Shown here: positions 57,353-64,000 of the stretch, one piece after another
How positions within the stretch are numbered: position 1 is the stretch's first letter
How the letters are laid out: each line of letters opens with the position of its first letter
From: Amphiura filiformis
Taxonomy: Eukaryota > Echinodermata > Ophiuroidea > Amphilepidida > Amphiuridae
Reading direction: 5' to 3'
Assembly (NCBI RefSeq): GCF_039555335.1
Contig: NC_092635.1
Location: 54,193,755-54,257,754 of the forward strand
DNA length: 64,000 nt
Program-made: the position numbers and the translations under genes
The notes under the pieces: generated by a model
Database searches by the model: none
The model's input: the letters and a program-made list of their open reading frames with translations, nothing else
Told to the model about the DNA's origin: nothing

Positions 57353-60142
57353 ATGAATTTTAGTTCTCTCCACATTTCACCACCAGTTAACAACATGGCT
57401 GGGATTATACTACAATACATCAGCATACTCTTATTGTGCCACAGACTGGTATTGACTTCAGCAACCACTCACCAGTCACCATGTTACCCATCAGGAAATA
57501 ACGCTTGTAAAGTATACAACCATACAAGGTTGGATTGTGTCAAAAGAAACCTAGTGTGCATACCACTATTACCAAATAATGCTTCTCTGCAGGTGATTGA
57601 ATTGCGCTCCAACCAGCTTAATGTTATTCCTGATGATACATTCAGTGGGCTCTATAACTTGCTTAATCTCGATTTGTCCATCAACAATATCTCCGATATC
57701 TACGACAAAAGCTTCAAAGGGTTACATCAACTGTTACTGCTTGACTTGTCACAAAATAATTTGAAAAATTTGACCGGTACTCCATTTAGAGATCTTGTTT
57801 CACTGCAGACACTTCATCTTCAAGGCAATCCAATCACCAGTCTTACTTCTTCGACACTTGCAGCACTGGCAAACTTGGAGGACCTCCGCATTGATTTTAC
57901 AAGCTTCAACAATGTGACAAACACCCCTTTCATAAACCTCACATCTCTGCAGAGTCTTTCATTGACAACACCATGGATATTATCCGATTGTAGTGCCACC
58001 AGGGAGCTCTTTACTGGACTTAGCAAATTAGAAAACATAGACTTGAGTTACGGATTCTGTACCAATTTTGATTTCTGCCCACTGATCTCACTGCAGACAT
58101 TAATTGTTAGAGGTAATCCTGGCCAAATTATAAACATAACAAATGAATGCTTTACAGAAATGCCTTTGAAACATGTTGAAGCTAACTCTGTTGAACTGTA
58201 CTCTCTATATGTGTACCTACATCACCTAACAAGTCTTCATATTCAAACATCCACAGATGTCAATGAAACCATCACAAATTTAAACTCACTAAATTCACCG
58301 CTTCGTAGCTTTTCTCTTAACCCATATGATGATGATCATGTCAACCTATGTAATTCCACATTTGAAGGCTTAGCAAAATGGAATGCTACTTTGAATATAC
58401 TTGAAATCTTTGGTCGTCAATTTTGGATTGAAGGTTCTCCTTTCAAGTGGTTTCCTAATCTGCATGTGCTACGGATAATTGGGATTAGTGGATATCCGCA
58501 AACTGTTACGATGTTCTCGGCAAATGCCTTTGATGGCTTAGAAAACTTAAGTGAATTACAATTAACTTCTTTATTTTTCAACATATTTGCATCAGGTGCA
58601 CTAAACATATTTGGCACATACAATTCTCTCAAGGTTCTGAACCTGGCTGGCAATGAGATACAAGATGAAATCACACATGATCAGCTTTGTGTGATCACAT
58701 CACTTGAGAAATTGGATTTATCAAGCAATAACGTTTATTCTTTGCCACATAGCTTTCCATGTAACCCATTTATAAAAACATTATTTATTAATATGGCATC
58801 ACTCAGGGCAGTCATACATCTAGCAGAGATTTGCCATAATGCACCTAATATGACTTTCTTAGATGCCTCATCTTGGTTCATTTATCTTGGTAATTGTACA
58901 TGTCCAAAACTTTTGACTCTTTATCTCGATGAAATTTCGCCTTATGATATTGCAAGTGCTGAAGTTATTGTACCTAATTTACAAAGACTTAGTATGGCCA
59001 ATATTTACAAAGGCTTCCATTATATTCAAAACATGATAAAAACAGTCCTGAATACATTTAAATCACACAACCTGCAATTTCTTGACTTGCATTCAAATCC
59101 AATATCTGCTATTGACAAAGAAGAAGCTATGTTATTGGGCAACTTGGCATGGCTGGATTTAAGTAATAATCAACTTGTATCACTTAGTAGTCTACAAAAT
59201 CTGAATCATATGCAAACATTGTTTTTGAGTGGGAACAAAATTGCAGTTGTACCAGAGTCATTTCTATCTCAATCAAAGCACCCAGAACTTCAAACATTAG
59301 AGCTTCAAAATAATCCACTATTATGTGATTGCAGTGTTATGGCCTTGAGGAAGTGGTTACTAACTGATCAAGTTGTTAGTCTTAATTATGAGGGTCCTAT
59401 TCAAAATTACGACTATTATATTTGCCATTCACCAGCCTCAAAAATTGGATTGAGTGTGACAGAGATCGACTTGGACTGCAAACCGAAATTGTGGATGTAC
59501 ATTTCTATAGGCACAGTATGTTTAATTGTTGTAGTCATTACAACTATAATAGTGGTACGGTATCGATGGCATATTCAATACATACATTTCCTTCTGTTCA
59601 ACAGAAGACCATATCAAAACTACCTTATCAACAATGATGATGATGATGTTCTTGGTGATGATGAAGATGAGGATGGTGTACCTCGATATGATGCTTATGT
59701 GATATACCATGGACAAGATGAAGATTGGGTAGATGGTGAACTTCTAGCCAACATTGAGGAAGGTGAAGAACCATTCAGGCTTTGTCTTAAAACCAGAGAC
59801 ATACGCGCAGGCAGACTCATCTTCAATGAATTGTCACTTCACATACAAAGAAGTCGCAAAGTTATTGCAATCCTCTCACCACATTTTGTTAATGACAACT
59901 GGTGTCACTTTGAACTAAACATGGCACATCACAGGGTTCTGGCAGAGAATCCTAATGTCCTGATCTTTGTACTCCTGGAAGACCTTCCTCAAAGGAGATT
60001 AACTCTACTGCTCAGACAATTATTTTGCAGGGTTCAGTGCTTTAGATGGCCTGCAGATGGACATGGACAATACCTATTCTGGCGTAGTCTTAAAGAAGAA
60101 CTCAAAAGGCCTGTGCCATTAGATAGACGCATTCAAGTTTAA
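57353..60142 (+). CDS. Toll-like receptor (LRR-TM-TIR), intronless
   Basis: A single uninterrupted frame of 929 codons. The ATG at 57395 (Met15) is the likelier start: it has A at -3 and G at +4 and is followed directly by a signal peptide (MAGIILQYISILLLCHR). The ATG at 57353 adds 14 residues. Residues below count from 57353. Residues 44-69 are a Cys-containing cap. Leucine-rich repeats run from about 84 (LRSNQLNVIPDDTFSGL, LDLSQNNLKNL) to 650. One LRR C-terminal cap (CDC at 658-660) precedes the membrane helix at 713-736. An Asp/Glu-rich linker (about 763-775) leads to the TIR domain: box 1 RYDAYVIYH (778-786), box 2 RLCLKTRDIRAG (809-820) and box 3 FW (909-910). A single C-terminal Cys cluster is the vertebrate/ambulacrarian layout. 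Such receptors bind microbial ligands outside and recruit MyD88-type adaptors inside. The BB-loop proline is replaced by Ala819. The exact TLR class is not assigned. Confidence 0.97.
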   Translation: MNFSSLHISPPVNNMAGIILQYISILLLCHRLVLTSATTHQSPCYPSGNNACKVYNHTRLDCVKRNLVCIPLLPNNASLQVIELRSNQLNVIPDDTFSGLYNLLNLDLSINNISDIYDKSFKGLHQLLLLDLSQNNLKNLTGTPFRDLVSLQTLHLQGNPITSLTSSTLAALANLEDLRIDFTSFNNVTNTPFINLTSLQSLSLTTPWILSDCSATRELFTGLSKLENIDLSYGFCTNFDFCPLISLQTLIVRGNPGQIINITNECFTEMPLKHVEANSVELYSLYVYLHHLTSLHIQTSTDVNETITNLNSLNSPLRSFSLNPYDDDHVNLCNSTFEGLAKWNATLNILEIFGRQFWIEGSPFKWFPNLHVLRIIGISGYPQTVTMFSANAFDGLENLSELQLTSLFFNIFASGALNIFGTYNSLKVLNLAGNEIQDEITHDQLCVITSLEKLDLSSNNVYSLPHSFPCNPFIKTLFINMASLRAVIHLAEICHNAPNMTFLDASSWFIYLGNCTCPKLLTLYLDEISPYDIASAEVIVPNLQRLSMANIYKGFHYIQNMIKTVLNTFKSHNLQFLDLHSNPISAIDKEEAMLLGNLAWLDLSNNQLVSLSSLQNLNHMQTLFLSGNKIAVVPESFLSQSKHPELQTLELQNNPLLCDCSVMALRKWLLTDQVVSLNYEGPIQNYDYYICHSPASKIGLSVTEIDLDCKPKLWMYISIGTVCLIVVVITTIIVVRYRWHIQYIHFLLFNRRPYQNYLINNDDDDVLGDDEDEDGVPRYDAYVIYHGQDEDWVDGELLANIEEGEEPFRLCLKTRDIRAGRLIFNELSLHIQRSRKVIAILSPHFVNDNWCHFELNMAHHRVLAENPNVLIFVLLEDLPQRRLTLLLRQLFCRVQCFRWPADGHGQYLFWRSLKEELKRPVPLDRRIQV

Positions 60143-60292
60143 AACAGGCCTTTCATTTTGACATGAATTTATGAATGAATTTATGAAATTATGATGTGCA
60201 CCGAATAACTATTAATAATGATGCACAGCATGTCTTTATGAATGGTGTATGTAATAATATGATGTGATGTCGTGCTCTGATCTGGCCAGGCC

Positions 60293-60298
60293 AATAAA
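60293..60298 (+). terminator. Poly-A signal of the TLR gene
   Basis: AATAAA about 150 bp after the TLR stop codon, followed by an A-run. It is the first such signal downstream on the plus strand. Confidence 0.6.
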
Positions 60299-60689
60299 AA
60301 AAAGTAATTTTGATTGAGTTATTATCATCATCATTACTGAACTAGTCCAGTAACCATGCATACTAGTATTGCTGGAATCCTTGCAGTCCTAACATATAAT
60401 CTTGATTGCAAAGTTATCAGCTTCTGAATGACCAATATCCTTCTGTACTTTATTGCTAATTGCCTCTATCTTAATTTCACAATTGCAACCTGGTAGGGTC
60501 AGATCACAAAAATAAAAAATAAAATGTTACGGTAATCTATGTACTATGAAATAATGATATGCTCCATGTATTTATGAAATAACATTGTACGCAGTCATAT
60601 TATAAAATATTGTACTCAATGTACTCAGTGTGTAATTATGAAATATTGATGCACTTCATGTTCTGCACCTTTGTCCATATTTTCAAGGT

Positions 60690-60955
60690 TCTTGAATCTC
60701 CCTACTCCTTTGTCTTCCATTCTCCACACCCATCAATCGGTTAATTCCCTATATTCTACAGCAGGCACCTCTCTTTCTGTTCCAACATGTGGGTCCAACA
60801 TATACAGGCTGACAAAAGAGTCACATGGCGTTCTCCATCACAACCCCTTCCTTACGGAATAGACTGCCTCCAAATATCCATGATTCTGCTAATGCCCCGA
60901 TCTTCAAAAAGAATCTGAAGCCCCATCTTTATGTCAAATGTTTTCCCTCCATTTT
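60690..60955 (+). pseudogene. Decayed non-LTR retrotransposon C-terminus
   Basis: One frame reads SVPTCGSNIYRLTKESHGVL up to a stop at about 60860. The adjacent frame continues RLPPNIHDSANAPIFKKNLK PHLY, the typical end of CR1/L2-like polymerases (WN.LP..IR.S....FK..LK..L). At least one frameshift separates the two parts. It lies about 550 bp downstream of the TLR. Confidence 0.55.
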
Positions 60956-61019
60956 TCCCCATTAATACATTATACCATAAAGCGCACATTGTGTGTGGCG
61001 TGTGATTGTATTACAACCA

Positions 61020-62171
61020 GGGCTCAACTGAAATGGCTTAAGTCTACCAATCCGATATTGATTTTATAAAATCGACCAATATCCGATCCGGTATCGGTAA
61101 AAAAAGATATTTATTTGTCAGCGGCTTTGGAGAACCACTGCACCTATTCTGAAGTGCTAGGATCATTCATAGTTAATTTGAAAAAAATAATTGGGAAAAA
61201 AATTACAAAAAAACTACAGTTAGACCAAAAAAAAAGAAAGTCTGTCTCAGACCCATTTGGTAAAAAAGCTAAGTGCTATGCTTCTTTTTTTTATATAGAA
61301 AATGAGCTATGCGGTATGCAATATACGATTTTTTTTTTACAGTCAAGGCACAATGTTTATAAAAACAGAAACATATTTACCCCTCCAGGCACTTATGTAA
61401 TGCCCAGTTTTGGAGTCAAACTGCTCCTTTTTTTATAATTCTAACTCTTACAATTATGGCAAAATGTGCACAAAAATCAACAACCATACTGCAAAAAAGG
61501 AAGACACTTCCTTAGATTACGATACGATACTGAAAATATCAACAACAAAAAATTATGGCCAATGCGTAGCTCTATGCGCTAAATTGGAATTCACATAACA
61601 ATGCGTGTGGGTGTCTGAGCCAGACCCTTTTTTTGGCCTTAGTTATCCTTAATATGCAAACCATTAACTAATGTTTACCTCTTCATCTATCACATATGTG
61701 CCCACAATGGTACCACAAACTGGTCGTAAAGTCTGCATTTTCCATTTTGAGATACAATCAAAAACAGTATATGGATTTCTATGTAAAATATATAAGAAAT
61801 TTGACCTTTGATGAACCATAACTTCACTTCCAGATGTCTGATGAAGCTGGTTGAGGTGTCATTTTAAAGCTGAAAGTGCATCCTTTCAACATCTGCAATA
61901 ATCAGAAAATGGTCTAGAGCCGACTTTACTACGAAGTGGTAGTTGGTCACATATTATAGATGCATTGGTGTTTTTTTTCAAAGTAACTATGAATGATCCT
62001 AGAATCTCAAAATAGCTCCAGGGAGGGATTCTCCAAATCTGCTAAAAAAAAAATTTTAAATGAAGAAAAAAATTACAACATTTTTCCCCCCAGCTATTTT
62101 CTTTACCGGTAACCGATATCAAAAATATCAGGCTGATACAATATCTAATCCGATTATCGGTTGACCCCTAA
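61020..62171. mobile_element. Foldback-like element with CGATATCGG-type ends
   Basis: Ends contain CCGATATTG..., ATATCCGATCC and GGTATCGGTAA at the left and ACCGGTAACCGATATC, AATCCGATTATCGG and TTGACCCC at the right in inverse order. Inside, GTGCTAGGATCATTCATAGT (61154 on) and ACTATGAATGATCCTAG (about 61984) repeat the inner-palindrome motif. A relative of the TA-inserted MITE (31865) lies at about 61695-61953. Confidence 0.55.
61695..61953. repeat. Relative of the TGTGAC...GTCACA MITE
   Basis: TATGTGCCCAC...TGGTCGTAAAGTC at the left and GAGCCGACTTTACTACGAAG with GGTCACATA at the right mirror the ends of 31865-32456 with more divergence. Confidence 0.5.
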
Positions 62172-62202
62172 TTACAACTAATAATGATGGTGGTAAGCTT
62201 AC

Positions 62203-62336
62203 CTGAAGCAGGACCTAGTAAGTGAAACTTTCCTAGCCATGGTATCGCCAGGTTACCAGGTTCAAACACTGACAACATAAGGTTGGATTTCTTCTTGCTA
62301 TCGGCCCAGGAACACAGTAATCCATACCAATCCTCT
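62203..62336 (-). CDS. INTS14: INTS14, coding exon (ADSKKKSNLMLSVFEPG)
   Basis: A 134-bp exon between a TTTGTCAG acceptor (62338-62337) and a GTAAGC donor (62202-62197). It starts in phase 2 and ends in phase 1. It encodes EDWYGLLCSWADSKKKSNLM, LSVFEPGNLAIPWLGKFHLL and GPAS. Vertebrate INTS14 has PEWHGMLYSQADSKKKSNLM at the same place, followed by a similar FEPG...PWLGK. Confidence 0.96.
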
Positions 62337-62997
62337 CTGACAAAGAGAAATTTATAACAAAAGTCAAACTACATAACATACTAATCATGTACATGGGTTG
62401 ATGCTTTGCATGCTGGCCATAGGCTTCAATATCAAGAGCTATCACAGGAACCACTGAACCAATACTGGATTTGTTTGTACTCATTTTAATGTATTTTTTA
62501 TGCTGATTCCAAATACAGTCATAAAAATGTACTATTATGAAATTTTAGAACATGTCTGCAGTCGATGATACCTGTGTGGATAGGGTTAAAGCCATAATGT
62601 ATGATCTTATAATATGAAATTGGTTGATTTTTTTCAAACCTGATTTCTTGGCATATTTGTAATGTTTACACATGTCCCAACTTGCATCTAAAACGAATCA
62701 GCCAAATTTGTTGTGTTTGTAGGTCATCAGAGCAAAGTTCAACATAAAGTCATAATTCATAATTATGACTTTATGTCCTTCTATAGAACTGCATGTTAAA
62801 CGGCCAAAATAAGCAGTAGAGTTTCTTTCACTTTACCTTGTTATTTCAGCTCAAAATGGACAGAAACCTTTCCCGACAATTATTACTCGTATTATTTCAG
62901 CATTTTATAGAAGAACAAATTTAAAATTTAAAAAACTTTAATCATAAACTCAACTACAAATGAAGGGTTTAATGTGTGCAGCATCACACATACTTAC
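62337..62997 (-). other. INTS14 intron (661 bp)
   Basis: Short intron with a TTATGACTTTATG...CATAAAGTCATAA palindrome near 62740-62775. Nothing else was recognised. Confidence 0.65.
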
Positions 62998-63136
62998 CCA
63001 AGATTGACAACAGCAACCATATTTTCTACTTTTAGACTACCATGTAACAGCACACAGAAAGAAGGAGTCTTGCCAGCTTCTGTTGTATCATCCTCTGTCT
63101 TCTCTTGCTTCTCTTCATCTGTTTCACTTGCTCCTG
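62998..63136 (-). CDS. INTS14: INTS14, coding exon (FCVLLHGSLKVENMVAVVNLG)
   Basis: A 139-bp exon ending GG|GTAAGT (donor 62997-62992). The start is taken after TTTCTCCAG (63138-63137); an alternative CAG acceptor 3 bp inside would drop one residue. It encodes an acidic stretch (ASETDEEKQEKTEDDTTEAG) then KTPSFCVLLHGSLKVENMVA and VVNLG, matching KIPNFCVLLHGSLKVEGMVA of vertebrate INTS14. This is the most upstream exon inside the window. The N-terminal VWA-like domain and the rest of the gene lie beyond 64,000. The exons seen here give about 227 codons of a protein that is about 518 residues in humans. Confidence 0.94.
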
Positions 63137-63184
63137 CTGGAGAAACATCAAAGCACACAGAAATTTAATAAACATTGCGGTATT

Positions 63185-63800
63185 CAACTTGAACCCCATA
63201 CGGATGACATGACCTTAATTTCCCACAAAGGTGAAGCCATTCACGAAACCCAATTTGAAATTCACACTCCCAGTAGGGGGTGTATGGATTCTAGGGTTGG
63301 GATTTTCGGGTAATTTTGTGCCCGGTACCCGTTTATTTTTCGGTGGTACCGAAATTGCACAAAAAAAGTTATTTATTTTTTCGGCTTTGTAGTGTCCTGG
63401 ACCTAGACCTAAATGCTAGGATCATAAATGGTTGACCTAAAAAAAAAATTGCAAGATGTTTTGTGTTTTTAATATGAAAATTGATATTTTGTATTCATGT
63501 CATACTCTATTGATGATATCAAAATGCATTGAATTTGAATGCATTTTGATATCATTAATAGAGTATGACATGAATACAAAATATCAATTTTCATATTTAA
63601 AACACAAAACATCAATTTTTTTTTAGGTCAACCATGAATGATCCTAGCATATAGATCTAGATTTATATCTATAGATTTTTTTGAATTTCGGGTACCCGGG
63701 CATGGAATTTCCTGCCCGGGTACTATGCTACCCGGGTGGGACTCGAATTCCCGGCACTCAGTCCCAACCTTAATGGATTCCAACTGAAATAGCCCATTCC
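63185..63800. mobile_element. CCATACACCCCC-family MITE split by an insertion
   Basis: The left part has CATACGGATGACATGACCTT, ATTCACACTCCCAGTAGGGG and GTGTATGGATTC. The right part resumes ATGGATTCCAACTGAAATAG CCC at 63773. The 481-bp insertion between them duplicates ATGGATTC. Confidence 0.75.
63292..63772. mobile_element. hAT-like element with 8-bp TSD, carrying inner palindrome
   Basis: The ends TAGGGTTGGGA and TCCCAACCTTA are inverted (one mismatch), and ATGGATTC is duplicated at 63284-63291 and 63773-63780. Sub-terminal GGTACCCG/CGGGTACC palindromes flank an inner palindrome at 63391-63660 that matches 44907-45222 (GACCTAGACCTAAATGCTAG, GGTTGACCTAAAA and the GCATTGAATTTGAATGC centre). 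Confidence 0.82.
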
Positions 63801-64000
63801 CTCTCATGCAAGAGGTGGTACAGGACATATAAATATTTTTGGTTGAGTGACCATACTAAATTAGGAGATATTAGATGTGATACGGTTAGTCAGGGCGATG
63901 GATCACTTCACGCCAGTCCGGCAACAGAGCGTCTATATTCTTTAGTCTACCTTCATATCATTTTCACAGAGAATAGGACCGGGCGTAATAAAGGCAAGCA

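Larger units (their letters stand above)
56062..62202 (-). other. INTS14 intron hosting the Toll-like receptor gene
   Basis: 6.1 kb between INTS14 exons. Besides the opposite-strand TLR gene it holds GACCCC/TGACC-type repeat sequence at 56280-56720 with a GGGGCGGATCCAGG repeat end at 56165-56215, a retroelement tail remnant (60690-60955) and a foldback (61020-62171). About 56720-57350 shows no promoter motif I would defend. A CATATAAT stretch at 57323-57330 is only 20-70 bp from the candidate start codons. Confidence 0.8.
63137..64000 (-). other. INTS14 intron (partial) at right edge
   Basis: It contains the split MITE (63185-63800) and its hAT-like insertion. 63830-64000 shows no exon or feature I can identify. 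Confidence 0.65.

Overview
This is animal nuclear DNA: AT-rich, intron-rich and packed with transposon debris. There are no bacterial operons, rRNAs or CRISPR arrays. The gene content (an intronless leucine-rich-repeat/TIR Toll-like receptor, a thioester-protein/CD109-like gene with long introns, and the Integrator subunit INTS14) and the repeat style point to an invertebrate deuterostome. An echinoderm or hemichordate is most likely, but this is inference.

Layout. About 1-36,242 holds the 5' end of a minus-strand alpha-2-macroglobulin/CD109-family thioester protein (TEP) gene. Five coding exons can be joined in phase: exon 1 signal peptide (36,010-36,242), exon 2 MG1 (18,211-18,404), and exons 3-5, which finish MG1 and give most of MG2 (12,951-13,130, 12,397-12,449, 3,363-3,549). 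The gene runs on past the left edge. A second, related signal-peptide exon at 33,018-33,219 lies inside intron 1 but is frame-broken. About 36.3-46.0 kb is intergenic and filled with foldback elements. From 46,040 to the right edge is the 3' half of INTS14, minus strand, five exons, whose 5' half lies beyond 64,000. Its intron between 56,061 and 62,203 contains a complete plus-strand Toll-like receptor gene (57,353-60,142). Its 8.9 kb intron (47,091-55,942) contains a large interval with inverted ends, an array of eight ~163 bp repeats and several long hairpins.

Mobile DNA. Most non-coding sequence that can be read is non-autonomous DNA transposons. These include hAT-like MITEs with 8 bp target duplications (972-1170, 1495-1882, 3806-4125, 20226-20465, 63292-63772), a Tc1/mariner-like element with a transposase-type helix-turn-helix remnant (24512-25624), a TA-inserted MITE whose unoccupied site is also in the window (31865-32456), many long palindromic elements, tRNA-derived SINE pieces, and two non-LTR reverse transcriptase tails. 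The two immune-type genes (TEP and TLR) are linked only by position, with the housekeeping gene INTS14 hosting the TLR. No shared regulation is visible.
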